From JBCBKZ01 sp039026975 (lineage in GTDB: Bacteria; Bacteroidota; Bacteroidia; J057), in contig JBCCLI010000053.1 of assembly GCA_039026975.1 (NCBI GenBank), positions 1-23,786 of the forward strand: a stretch of 23,786 nucleotides of DNA. The letters run 5' to 3'. The notes under the pieces were generated by a model. That model was not told where the DNA came from. It was given only the letters and a program-made list of their open reading frames with translations, and searched no databases. Position 1 is the stretch's first letter; every line of letters starts with the position of its first letter. A program made the translations under genes and the position numbers. Shown here piece after piece: positions 7,862-16,224 of this stretch.

Positions 7862-9404
7862 AGTGGTGCCTGTTTTTTTCTATTTCCAGTTTCATATGAC
7901 TGATAGTAAGGATAGCTTTTTCTAAGCTTTCTTTGACGAGACTTACATATTTTCTGTCTACAAAGAGGTGTCTGGCAGCCATATCTTCATCTTGCGCTTT
8001 TCTGGCCTGTAGTTCCTGGATTTTTTCTTGGCAGAACCGGGTAAGCACCAGGCTTTGCTGGTTCCACCTGTCAATAGAGCCTTGGGAGGGAGAAATTAGC
8101 CGTGTGATTTCCTTGAAAACTTCTTCCGTTTCCACAGCAAGCTGTTTCCTTTTACTCATGAGGGTGAAGTCTCCCGTTCGGGTAAAAGAAAAGGTTTGGA
8201 AGGGCCTAAATACCTGATTAGAATTTTCAAAGATGGGTAAAAAGGTTTCTTTGTCTACTTCCATATTATCCCAGTCTGATTTCCTGAGAAATACGTCATC
8301 ATTACTCCAGTAATTCAGGACTTTTACATAGGGGTTTTTCCCTTTATCCAGGTAGGATTTTGCCTGCACTACTTCCTGGGAATGGGTTACTTCTGTCTCC
8401 TCTTTTACGTCAAGTAGAATCTTGTCCATACCCTGTTTGAGGGCCTGTAGGTTTAACATACCCTGATACCCATAGGATAACATAGCGTCTTCTACTAGCT
8501 TTTCAGCCTCTTCTATCTGCTCATCCAGCTGCCAGATACAGTCAATGATTAAGAAGCAATCAATTAGTTCTACTTGCTCCCTGTCATGAAGGAAGGCAGA
8601 GGCACGCATGAGCTGGGCTATTTTCCACCACCTCCTATCTGAAACATACATTTGTTCTTCCTGCTGATATTTGGCATTTCTTTCCTGGAGGATTTTGCGG
8701 AGATAATGAAGGTAGGACATTACATAGTCAGGGATGCTGATAGCCTCTATTTGTTCTTTCCAGGTATGATACTGATCAGAGCTGATTTTTTCTTCCTTAG
8801 GGACAGGGTCTGAGGTTCCTGACTTCTTGCTGGTTCTTAGCATTTGTTGAAAGAAAGATTCCTCTTTTATATTCTGGATTCTCAGGCGGATCAAAAACCT
8901 ATCCCATAATGCATCCAGCCCTTCTCCTACTAAGGGGAGCTCATTAGAGGCAGCAATAATCCCTCTCAAATCCACCGTGACTTCATGTTCTCCATTTCGG
9001 TAGATCTTTTCATTTAGTACTGTCAGGAGAGAATTCTGGATAGCGGGACTAGCCTTCCATATTTCATCTAAAAAAATAATCTGCGCCCCAGGGAGATAGT
9101 GGGTAATAAGTCGTTCATACTTATCCTCACTTTTAAGCTTGCTAATAGAAACCGGCCCAAATACCTCATCAGGGGTACTGAACTTTCCCATGAGATATTC
9201 AAAGGCCCTAGCCTCTGTAAAGACGTATTTCAGTCGCCTGGCTATCATACTTTTGGCTACACCGGGGGGCCCTAAGAGAAAGATACTCTCTCCAGCCATA
9301 ACAGCCAGTAAGCCTAAGCGGACTACTTTTTCTTTTTCATATAGGTCCTTTCTAAGGTGATCCAGCAGGCTGTGAAAGCGGGGATAATTTTTAGGAGATG
9401 ACAT
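7836..9404 (-). CDS. ravA: RavA-like MoxR-family AAA+ ATPase
   Basis: The 522-residue protein is an ATP-driven AAA+ machine, expected to be hexameric. Walker A is GPPGVAKS (45-52), Walker B is IIFLDE (109-114), sensor 1 is Asn154 in 'AASNELP', and the likely arginine finger is Arg169 in 'WDRFLIRL'. The AAA+ core is very close to E. coli RavA, with shared 'RAFEYLMGKFSTPDEVFGP' and 'YVSDRRWWK' segments. After the helical lid (about 200-320) comes a divergent C-terminal region with a beta-rich part and a terminal coiled coil, as in RavA's LARA-containing C-terminus. E. coli RavA interacts with lysine decarboxylase LdcI; no such gene is in this window, so that link may not apply. ravA follows the M42 peptidase gene after 39 bases. 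Confidence 0.92.
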   Translation of the reverse strand: MSSPKNYPRFHSLLDHLRKDLYEKEKVVRLGLLAVMAGESIFLLGPPGVAKSMIARRLKYVFTEARAFEYLMGKFSTPDEVFGPVSISKLKSEDKYERLITHYLPGAQIIFLDEIWKASPAIQNSLLTVLNEKIYRNGEHEVTVDLRGIIAASNELPLVGEGLDALWDRFLIRLRIQNIKEESFFQQMLRTSKKSGTSDPVPKEEKISSDQYHTWKEQIEAISIPDYVMSYLHYLRKILQERNAKYQQEEQMYVSDRRWWKIAQLMRASAFLHDREQVELIDCFLIIDCIWQLDEQIEEAEKLVEDAMLSYGYQGMLNLQALKQGMDKILLDVKEETEVTHSQEVVQAKSYLDKGKNPYVKVLNYWSNDDVFLRKSDWDNMEVDKETFLPIFENSNQVFRPFQTFSFTRTGDFTLMSKRKQLAVETEEVFKEITRLISPSQGSIDRWNQQSLVLTRFCQEKIQELQARKAQDEDMAARHLFVDRKYVSLVKESLEKAILTISHMKLEIEKNRHHYESISASS

Positions 9405-9443
9405 ACATATGTGTGGTCAGTAAAGGGAAAGCGGTTTCTATTG

Positions 9444-10496
9444 CTACATCCTTTCTACCCAATCGTAAGAAAATTGATCCATATTTTCAACACATCTGGA
9501 GAGTAATTGAATGCTCTGAAGTATGTCATTTTTATGGCACATTTCTACGGTAGAATGAATATGCCGGGTAGGAACAGAAATACATCCTACAATGGCCCCT
9601 TCTCCTGAACGTTGGATAGCGGCCGTATCAGTGCCACCAGCGGTAAGGATTTCCTCCTGAAAAGTGATGTTATAATGGCTGGCAATTTTTTTCATGAAAG
9701 TAACCATACGGGTATCACTGATAACTGAGGAGTCCAATAATTTAATAGCCGTTCCCTCTCCTATACGCGTGATGGTTTCATGCCCTCCTACCCCGGGGAG
9801 GTCATTAGCTATAGTTACATCCAGCCCAAATCCAAAGTCTGGATTGATACTACGAGAGGAAACCTGTGCGCCACGCATGCCTATTTCTTCCTGAACAGTA
9901 AAGACAGCGTAGAAATCAAAAGTAGGCGTTCCTAATTGCCGTAGCGCTTCTATAAGGATAAATACACAAACCCTATCATCTAACGATTTGGTACTTACAC
10001 AATCTCCTATTTCCACTAAATCCCGCTCTCTGGTAACAAAATCTCCTACAGACACCAGTTCTTTCACTTGGTGGTAGGGCATACCAAAGTCTATGAAAAA
10101 ATCTTTCAGTCTGGGAGCTTTTCCTCTATCCTCCTTATCCATGATGTGGATAGGCTTACTCCCCAGTACACCTATAAGATCCTTTTTCCCATGTACGATG
10201 ACACGCTGAGAAGTAAGGGTCTTAGGGTCAAACCCACCTAGCGTATGGAATCTGGCAAACCCTTTATCATCTAAGTGAGTGATGATGAAGCCTATTTCAT
10301 CCATGTGGGCCGCCGCCATGACTTTCTTCTGCTCCTTTCCTTTCTTGGTGGCAATAATATTTCCCATAGGATCTATCTTTATCTCATCCACTAAAGGGGC
10401 TACCTCTCGCAATACAATTTTCCTTACGCGTTCTTCTTGTCCAGGGGCCCCTGCTACAAGGCAGAGTTCTTTTAAGAGATCAAGGTTTAACTCCAT
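9444..10496 (-). CDS. M42 family metallo-aminopeptidase
   Basis: The 350-residue protein is a cytoplasmic dinuclear-zinc aminopeptidase of the glutamyl aminopeptidase/TET type; these assemble into dodecamers that trim peptides released by proteases. Visible signatures are 'AAHMDEIGF' with His64 and Asp66, 'KSLDDRV' with the bridging Asp, 'VQEEIGMRGA' with the catalytic Glu pair, 'DVTIANDLPG', and 'RHIHSTVEMCHKND' near the end with the last zinc-ligand His. The length is normal for the family. It lies 39 bases upstream of ravA on the same strand with no terminator between, so M42-ravA-viaA is probably one transcript. The 179 bases between it and glyS contain small hairpins but no gene. Substrate preference (acidic or broad) cannot be told from the sequence. 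Confidence 0.92.
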   Translation of the reverse strand: MELNLDLLKELCLVAGAPGQEERVRKIVLREVAPLVDEIKIDPMGNIIATKKGKEQKKVMAAAHMDEIGFIITHLDDKGFARFHTLGGFDPKTLTSQRVIVHGKKDLIGVLGSKPIHIMDKEDRGKAPRLKDFFIDFGMPYHQVKELVSVGDFVTRERDLVEIGDCVSTKSLDDRVCVFILIEALRQLGTPTFDFYAVFTVQEEIGMRGAQVSSRSINPDFGFGLDVTIANDLPGVGGHETITRIGEGTAIKLLDSSVISDTRMVTFMKKIASHYNITFQEEILTAGGTDTAAIQRSGEGAIVGCISVPTRHIHSTVEMCHKNDILQSIQLLSRCVENMDQFSYDWVERM

Positions 10497-10535
10497 GAAA
10501 TGATCGTTGGTACAGAATAAAGTGAAAGTACATTA

Positions 10536-10551
10536 TGAGCTGAAAAGCTCA
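10536..10551. repeat. Small hairpin upstream of the M42 gene
   Basis: TGAGCT and AGCTCA form a perfect 6-bp stem around the tetraloop GAAA (plus strand). It lies in the leader of the M42 gene and downstream of glyS. There is no U-run on either side, so a terminator role is doubtful. Confidence 0.25.
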
Positions 10552-10675
10552 CTAGGTATGCGATAGGCAGAGGAAATTCAGAGTTAGCATACTTTCTTCC
10601 AGCACAAAGTAGTGCAGGGAACTTGGAAAATCAAGTGCCTAAAGGGACAAGGGAGTGAGAAATGGACCCGTCTAC

Positions 10676-12226
10676 CTATGCAAGTACAGATCTCCAGTCC
10701 AATCTACTTCTGAGATAAGCATTAACTTCGGAAATATTGATTCTCTCTTGCTTCATAGAATCTCGCTCACGAATGGTTACACATTCATCCTCCTTGGACT
10801 CATAGTCTACGGTAATACAAAAAGGTGTACCTATGGCATCATGTCTTCTGTACCGGCGGCCTACGGCATCTTTCTCATCATACATAACATTCATATCAAA
10901 CTTGAGGTCATCTATGATAGTACGTGCTATTTCTGGGAGACCGTCTTTTCTAACTAGTGGGAATATAGCTGCTTTATAGGGAGCCAATAGGGGATGAAAC
11001 CTGAGCACCTTGCGGGTCTCCGTACCCCCTTTAGCAGTGGGCACATCTTCCTCATCATAGGCATTACTAAGATGTGCCAGGAAGGTTCTATCTAGTCCCA
11101 CAGACGTTTCCAGTACATAAGGCACATAGGACTCCTTAGTCTCAGGATCAAAGAACTGTAGTTTCTTTCCTGAGAATTTCTGGTGGCTCTCCAAGTCAAA
11201 GTCAGTCCTGGAGTGAATACCCTCTAGCTCTTTAAACCCAAAGGGGAACTCAAACTGTATATCTTCAGCGCCATCTGCATAGTGGGCTAGTTTCTCATGC
11301 ACATGGAACTTGAGTTTTTGAGGGGTAAGCCCCAGGCTTTTATGCCATTTTATTCTTGCTTCTTTCCAGTGCTTATACCATTCCATCTGGGTACCTGGCT
11401 TAATGAAGTATTGCATTTCCATCTGCTCAAATTCTCGCATGCGGAAAATGAACTGCCTGGCTACAATTTCATTCCTGAAAGCCTTTCCTATTTGGGCTAT
11501 CCCGAAGGGGAGCTTCATACGGGAGGTTTTCTGCACATTGAGGTAATTCACAAATATCCCTTGGGCGGTCTCCGGTCTCATGTATAGGTCCATGGCACTA
11601 TCAGCAGTGGCGCCTAGCTGCGTCTTAAACATGAGGTTGAACTGCCTTACGTCAGACCAGTTTTTAGAGCCTGTATCAGGATCAGCTATTTCTAGCGCTA
11701 TAATGAGATCCCTAAGCTTACGTAGGTCATCGGATTCCAGGGCTACCCTTAATTTTTCTCCTATTTCTTCTGCCTTCTTTGCATTTCTATTAGAGATGAG
11801 GTATCTCTGATAGGCATCATCTCCTTTTTCCCATCCTTCTTTACGGGCCTTCTTATCGGTATCCTTGACAGATTTTTGCTGGTACTTACTTATTTGGTTT
11901 TCTATAAGCACATCTGCCCTGTAGCGCTTTTTGGAATCTTTGTTGTCTATGAGAGGATCATTAAATGCATCTACGTGGCCTGAAGCTTTCCACACTGTGG
12001 GGTGCATAAGGATAGCCGCATCCAGTCCCACAATATTTTCATTCATTTGCACCATGGATTTCCACCAGGCTGTTTTGATATTATTTTTCAGCTCTACCCC
12101 TAGCTGTCCGTAATCATACACAGCTCCCAGACCATCATAAATTTCACTAGAAGGGAAAATGAACCCATATTCTTTAGCATGTGAAATTAGCTTAGGGAAA
12201 ATCTCATAATAATTCATAGATGCCAT
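10676..12226 (-). CDS. glyS: Glycyl-tRNA synthetase (dimeric, class II)
   Basis: The enzyme charges tRNA-Gly with glycine using ATP. It is the single-chain alpha2 type common in Bacteroidota, not the alpha2-beta2 GlyQ/GlyS type. Class II motifs are visible: motif 2 'FRNEI' inside 'GKAFRNEIVARQFIFRMREF', the preceding 'MRPETAQGIF', and motif 3 in 'ETSVGLDRTFLA'. An anticodon-binding domain follows ('LLAPYKAAIFPLVRK' onward). The frame is open to an ATG at 12265, but I place the start at 12226 ('MASMNYYEIF') or 12217 ('MNYYEIF'). Family members begin just before 'YYEIFPKLISHAKEYGFIFPS', and a -7 promoter box lies inside the longer frame. The length is about 516 residues. The gene is divergent from the SlyD-like gene and is probably transcribed on its own. 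Confidence 0.95.
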   Translation of the reverse strand: MASMNYYEIFPKLISHAKEYGFIFPSSEIYDGLGAVYDYGQLGVELKNNIKTAWWKSMVQMNENIVGLDAAILMHPTVWKASGHVDAFNDPLIDNKDSKKRYRADVLIENQISKYQQKSVKDTDKKARKEGWEKGDDAYQRYLISNRNAKKAEEIGEKLRVALESDDLRKLRDLIIALEIADPDTGSKNWSDVRQFNLMFKTQLGATADSAMDLYMRPETAQGIFVNYLNVQKTSRMKLPFGIAQIGKAFRNEIVARQFIFRMREFEQMEMQYFIKPGTQMEWYKHWKEARIKWHKSLGLTPQKLKFHVHEKLAHYADGAEDIQFEFPFGFKELEGIHSRTDFDLESHQKFSGKKLQFFDPETKESYVPYVLETSVGLDRTFLAHLSNAYDEEDVPTAKGGTETRKVLRFHPLLAPYKAAIFPLVRKDGLPEIARTIIDDLKFDMNVMYDEKDAVGRRYRRHDAIGTPFCITVDYESKEDECVTIRERDSMKQERINISEVNAYLRSRLDWRSVLA

Positions 12227-12244
12227 AATCTTTATTTCGGAGGC

Positions 12245-12252
12245 CAAAATTA
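12245..12252 (-). promoter_or_regulatory. Putative -7 promoter box for glyS
   Basis: On the minus strand the sequence reads TAATTTTG, matching TAnnTTTG. Transcription would begin about 12 bases before the ATG at 12226. A TTTG lies upstream at 12277-12280 (minus strand), but the 24-base spacing is longer than usual for the -33 box. Confidence 0.35.
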
Positions 12253-12364
12253 CACAAATAACCATGGCGTGAAAATCAAAGAAGTCTTTTTAAGATAAAT
12301 GGGGGATATTACTTTCTGGAGAATTTTCTTTTGAGGAGAAAAATTGGGATAGCATGAAAATTGC

Positions 12365-12380
12365 TATACCTTTAGGTATA
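12365..12380. repeat. Inverted repeat in the glyS/SlyD divergent intergenic region
   Basis: TATACC-TTTA-GGTATA forms a 6-bp dyad about midway between the divergent glyS and SlyD-like genes. It could be a protein-binding operator, but nothing identifies a regulator. It could also be chance in AT-rich DNA. Confidence 0.25.
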
Positions 12381-12508
12381 ACGTGAGAGGCGGGAGTTTT
12401 TGTGGAGTAAAATAGGCTATGTGATGGAAAAAACCCTTCTCATTCCCCTCCAAATAAAACAATTTATTCTCAACTCCCACCTATTTAGTGGTTACTTACC
12501 CAATATAC

Positions 12509-12937
12509 ATGAGAAAAGTACAGAAAGGAGATACCATCAAAGTTCACTATACAGGTACACTAGAAGATGGACAGGAGTTTGACAGTTCCAGAGATAGAGA
12601 ACCCCTTGAATTTAAAGTAGGTGAAGGTATGGTGATTAAGGGGTTTGATGATGCTGTCATAGATATGCAGATCAATGAATCTAAAAATGTACATATACCT
12701 GCGGAAGAAGCTTATGGTGAGGTTCGAGAAGATTTGATTTATGAGATTGGGAAGGATCAGTTTCCATCCTCTATAAATCCGGAAGTAGGGATGAGGTTAA
12801 TGTCCCAAACCCAGGATGGACAAGAGTTTCCTGTACGCATTTCTGCTGTAACTGATAACAGCATCCAACTGGACGCGAATCATGATCTGGCGGGGAAAGC
12901 ACTCAAGTTTGAGCTTAAGCTGGTAGAGATAGCTTAA
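12509..12937 (+). CDS. SlyD-like FKBP peptidyl-prolyl isomerase
   Basis: The 142-residue cytoplasmic prolyl isomerase/chaperone is of the FKBP class with the inserted flap domain of SlyD. Seen are 'GDTIKVHYTGTLEDGQEFDSS', 'EFKVGEGMVIKGFDDAVI', an inserted domain from about residue 70 ('EEAYGEVREDLIYEIGKDQFP') and the conserved 'LDANHDLAGKALKFELKLVEI' ending. It lacks the His/Cys-rich metal-binding tail of E. coli SlyD. A GTG at 12488 is in frame upstream, but the ATG at 12509 fits the family's start (a short leader before 'GDTIKVHYTG'). The stop codon overlaps the stop codon of the convergent glycosyltransferase gene. It is the second FKBP in the window; the first is the periplasmic lipoprotein at 5463. 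Confidence 0.92.
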   Translation: MRKVQKGDTIKVHYTGTLEDGQEFDSSRDREPLEFKVGEGMVIKGFDDAVIDMQINESKNVHIPAEEAYGEVREDLIYEIGKDQFPSSINPEVGMRLMSQTQDGQEFPVRISAVTDNSIQLDANHDLAGKALKFELKLVEIA

Positions 12938-14406
12938 TTCCTGATAAAGACTAATAGTGCTGATTCTTGACCGTTAGGGCCAGAGTAGACCAGTCTGTAG
13001 GTAGCTTTAAATCTGGGGCTTTCTGTTAACTGACTTTCTTCTGTCCATAGGCCATGTAGGGTAATTATATCTGGCCGTAGCTCCCTAAATAGATATGCTG
13101 TAAAACTAGCTTGGTCTTTACCAAAGGTATCTGCCAATTCTCTATTACACAGGCCAGGAAGATCATACACTTTCATTCCTTTACTAAGTAAGAATCCCCC
13201 TACGTCAGGCGTAAGGACAGTGGGTTCCGTTAAACCGTGTTCTTTAGCTATGCTTTTCACTAGTTGAGCCCGTTCCTGGATGGCTGTTAGTGGTACTACG
13301 GGTTCCCTACTCCGCTCAAAACTAAGAAAGGAAGAATACAGTAAGTAAATGGCTCCTACCCCCAGTAATAGACCATTTTTCATAAGAAGGGACCCCCTTA
13401 TTTCGCTTAATAAGATATCAAGGGTAAGTAAGCTTATAGAAATTCCTGATATAATAAATAGGGTAGCGTATCTGTACCAGTCTAGATGGTCATACGGCAT
13501 TAAGAGAAACTGGATAGCCCCTACGCCCAAGAGAAGACTTAAGGCCTTCAAGTTCTTATCCCAAAGCTGCTTTTTGAACAAATGTACTAACGCGAGAATA
13601 AGTCCTATAAGCCCTGCTAGTCCGGCAGGTCCATAAATAGCTTTGGCCATGTGGTGGGGCTTAGCCCATACGGCCATAGTATTTACCATTTGCCAGCCTT
13701 TAGCATAGAAAGTGTTAGGGAGGAGTTCTCCAAAGTAAAGCCATCGGAATAAGGAGTAGCCCCCAATAAAAAGTAGGATTGGCCCTATGTAAACTCCCAT
13801 TATACCCCAGGCATTTTTCTCTGCTTTCCATAAGAGAATAGGTAATATCCCTACCAGTAGGATAGCTTCCGGGCGTGTAAGGGAAAGTAAGCTTATACAA
13901 GTACCTATCATCAAAGCTAAGCGGTATGTGTAGGGACGCTGGAAGAGGAGCCATATCAGCCAGATGATCAGGAAAAAGTATAAGCCTGTCTCCAGGCCGC
14001 TCACAGCCCACTGAACTACACTTGGGTGATTAGGAAGTAGCAGAATAAGCATGGCTCCTACCAGGGGAGAGGAAAAAATTTTCCCTATGGAGCTCAAAAG
14101 ATAAATACCCAGGAAGCAGCAGGTAATACCTAGAAGTTTAGGGCTAATAGGAATAAGTAAAATCCTGAGCTTTTGACAAGCAGCCAGTAGGCCAATCCAT
14201 AGAAAATTTGAGTATCCTTCTACTGCGTCTTTCCCTGGCTGGTCCACTAGACCATGTCCTTCTGCCCAATTCATGGCGTAGGCTAGGCTGATACCTGCAT
14301 CATCTACTAGCCAATACTGAAAGAATAGGGCTTGAATAAGAAATAATCCCATGCTCAGACCAGCCGTACCTATCCAGAAAATCTTGCTAGTGCTGACCCT
14401 GATCAT
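12934..14406 (-). CDS. GT-C-type polytopic membrane glycosyltransferase
   Basis: The 490-residue protein has about ten or more hydrophobic helices. Its first periplasmic loop carries the acidic 'VDDAGISLAYAMNWAEGHGLV' region (Asp35-Asp36) followed by 'AVEGYSNFLW', a hallmark of GT-C fold transferases that use polyprenyl-phosphate sugars, related to ArnT/AftB/GT39-like enzymes. A soluble C-terminal part begins near residue 375. The donor and acceptor are unknown; transfer of a sugar onto lipid or a surface glycan at the outer face of the inner membrane is inferred. It starts 8 bases after the psd stop codon, so the two are very likely cotranscribed, which fits an envelope role. Its stop codon overlaps that of the SlyD-like gene. 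Confidence 0.75.
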   Translation of the reverse strand: MIRVSTSKIFWIGTAGLSMGLFLIQALFFQYWLVDDAGISLAYAMNWAEGHGLVDQPGKDAVEGYSNFLWIGLLAACQKLRILLIPISPKLLGITCCFLGIYLLSSIGKIFSSPLVGAMLILLLPNHPSVVQWAVSGLETGLYFFLIIWLIWLLFQRPYTYRLALMIGTCISLLSLTRPEAILLVGILPILLWKAEKNAWGIMGVYIGPILLFIGGYSLFRWLYFGELLPNTFYAKGWQMVNTMAVWAKPHHMAKAIYGPAGLAGLIGLILALVHLFKKQLWDKNLKALSLLLGVGAIQFLLMPYDHLDWYRYATLFIISGISISLLTLDILLSEIRGSLLMKNGLLLGVGAIYLLYSSFLSFERSREPVVPLTAIQERAQLVKSIAKEHGLTEPTVLTPDVGGFLLSKGMKVYDLPGLCNRELADTFGKDQASFTAYLFRELRPDIITLHGLWTEESQLTESPRFKATYRLVYSGPNGQESALLVFIRN

Positions 14407-14414
14407 AACTATGT

Positions 14415-15062
14415 TTAGCCTACTTCCGCAAGAATAGACCTCCCTGCTTTGACTTTTTCTCCCAAGGCTACTTTTACATTACTATCGGTAGGGACGAGAA
14501 TATCTATTCTGCTACCAAAGCGGATAAATCCATACTCTTCTCCTTGGTTGACCTGGTCTCCTTCCTCTACGTACCACCTGATTCTCCTGGCTAAAAACCC
14601 AGCAATCTGTTTATAGGCCACACTTACCTTTTCATTGGCAGTAACTACATAGTTCTGCTCATTATCTGTGGAGGATTTAGGGTTAAATGCCATGAGGTAT
14701 TTCCCCGGCAGATACTTCAGCATTTTTACTTCTCCTCCTATGGGATTTCTGTTGACGTGTACGTCCAGGGGAGACATGAAGACACTGATCTGCATCACAG
14801 GCCCTTTGAAGTACAGCTTATCTTCTATTTCTTCTATCACCACTACCTTTCCATTACAGGGAGAAAGAATGTGATTAGGATTTTCTTCCACCTGGATAAG
14901 AGGATTTCGGAAAAAATTGAGGATAAGCCCAAAAAAGATCACTCCCGCAGGGAGGAGTAGGTAAGCCACTATGGGGTTAATAAGATATCCGCCATATATG
15001 ATGGCCATTATTAGGATAAGTGAAATGGGAATTATGAGTTTCCCTTCTCTGTGTAGTCGCAT
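14415..15062 (-). CDS. psd: Phosphatidylserine decarboxylase, short Bacteroidota type
   Basis: The 215-residue membrane enzyme converts phosphatidylserine to phosphatidylethanolamine. Two hydrophobic segments lie at about 10-48. The catalytic region includes 'LSPCNGKVV', 'MSPLDVHVNRNP' with the conserved His, and the self-cleavage site Gly183-Ser184 in 'IRFGSRIDILVP'. There Ser184 becomes the pyruvoyl group, giving a long beta chain and a short alpha chain of about 32 residues. The 'FGSR' cleavage context is that of the short archaeal/Bacteroidota form rather than the LGST of E. coli Psd. No phosphatidylserine synthase or cdsA gene is next to it. The GT-C gene follows after 8 bases. The 222 bases upstream contain no convincing gene. 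Confidence 0.93.
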   Translation of the reverse strand: MRLHREGKLIIPISLILIMAIIYGGYLINPIVAYLLLPAGVIFFGLILNFFRNPLIQVEENPNHILSPCNGKVVVIEEIEDKLYFKGPVMQISVFMSPLDVHVNRNPIGGEVKMLKYLPGKYLMAFNPKSSTDNEQNYVVTANEKVSVAYKQIAGFLARRIRWYVEEGDQVNQGEEYGFIRFGSRIDILVPTDSNVKVALGEKVKAGRSILAEVG

Positions 15063-15284
15063 AAATCGTAAAACTTTGCCACGAAGATAGAGGCTTTATT
15101 GGCTAAGACCATGTTTGGAAGAGATAATTTATTGGTGAAAATTCCAGACGGAAGGGTATGGCTAGCTGATTGTTTGAATAATAGTGAGTATAGAAAAACG
15201 AAAAGGAGTGTGAAAGAACCCGGGATAGGGGTTTTCTGTCATGTATTTTCTAGTTCAATTAAGGTCCAAGAAAGAAGCCCAAGA

Positions 15285-16151
15285 CTATTTTCCTACCTTT
15301 CTGTAGAGTTCCGTGAGATCTTTAATTTGGAACTTTCCATACTCTTTAGGGATAGTGGAGTATAGAATTTCTCCTCCATTAGCAGTTACTATCTGAATTT
15401 TTTTTACTCGGGGGTGTAGGTGTAAATAGGCCACCCCTTCCTCTTGTTCTGCTATGGCTCTTTCAATATCACCTTCAGATACTATCAGGAAATTATGCTT
15501 ATAATACTTGGCTAGTTTTTCAGTATCCTTAATGCCAGGAGGGAGATCATTAGCACTTATATATAGCAAGTACTGTTTAATTTCTGTACGTCTGGCATTG
15601 AAGTGCTCTTCTTCCAGATCATCTAGATTATCTCTGCTGACCTCGTAATTATTCAGGAAAGAAGATAGGTAAGTATGTAAACTCTGAATAAGGCCTTCTA
15701 ATTTGTAGAGGTAAGCGTTGTAGTCATTAACATCCTCTAGCTTTATGTAGGCCACAGCATCTGATGCCGAGTACCTTTGGAGGGTAGGAAAATCATTTAA
15801 GTAGATGCCCAGGTTATTATTTTTGATGGTGTAGGTTTGTCGTACTTTTTTGACAGTACGTGTGTTATCATTTTTCAGAAACAGGCTATACTCATCTTTA
15901 CCTTCATACATCGGTAACTCGTTTTGAGTAATGAAGGTGAAGGGGGTTATGGCCCAGTATTTTCGTATAGCCTTATCTACAATTTGGTTATAGGTGGAGT
16001 GGGCATCATTATCCAGCACTACTAGCATAGTGGTTTGTTTAAATCGGGGGAATCCGTTTACCCCTGATTTCGTAGTAGTCTGTGCAAGTAGCGTAGAAGT
16101 GCAGGAAAGAAGTAATATCAGGCTTGCAAAGGGATTTCTGATATTTAGCAT
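15285..16151 (-). CDS. Secreted protein of unknown function
   Basis: I do not recognise this 288-residue protein as a named family. A clear signal peptide spans about 1-24 and ends in 'LLAQ', a common signal-peptidase I site in Bacteroidota. A 'LLSC' earlier in the segment (Cys17) could alternatively act as a lipobox. The mature protein is hydrophilic with mixed alpha/beta character. It starts with a strand-like 'TTMLVVLDND', then a helix ending in 'KYWAITPFTFIT', with a central acidic helix (about 170-195) and a C-terminal 'KKIQIVTANGGEILYSTI' strand. No catalytic motif stands out. It lies 73 bases downstream of the EamA transporter on the same strand. A periplasmic or outer-membrane location is likely; the function is unknown. 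Confidence 0.7.
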   Translation of the reverse strand: MLNIRNPFASLILLLSCTSTLLAQTTTKSGVNGFPRFKQTTMLVVLDNDAHSTYNQIVDKAIRKYWAITPFTFITQNELPMYEGKDEYSLFLKNDNTRTVKKVRQTYTIKNNNLGIYLNDFPTLQRYSASDAVAYIKLEDVNDYNAYLYKLEGLIQSLHTYLSSFLNNYEVSRDNLDDLEEEHFNARRTEIKQYLLYISANDLPPGIKDTEKLAKYYKHNFLIVSEGDIERAIAEQEEGVAYLHLHPRVKKIQIVTANGGEILYSTIPKEYGKFQIKDLTELYRKVGK

Positions 16152-16224
16152 TATATAGACCGGTTTTTCAAATAATTCTTAAAGAATAACACCTAATAAA
16201 GTAAGATTAAGGGAAAAAGGATAG

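Noticed and set aside
12227..12265. Longer glyS start at the ATG at 12265
   Set aside because: The extra 13 residues are not expected in the family, and a -7 promoter box lies inside this segment.
12488..12508. GTG start for the SlyD-like gene
   Set aside because: The ATG at 12509 gives the usual family N-terminus; the extra seven residues have no support.
15099..15365. An 88-codon plus-strand ORF between psd and the secreted unknown protein
   Set aside because: Its 3' part runs antisense into the end of the secreted-protein gene, its composition is not gene-like, and no motif or start signal supports it.
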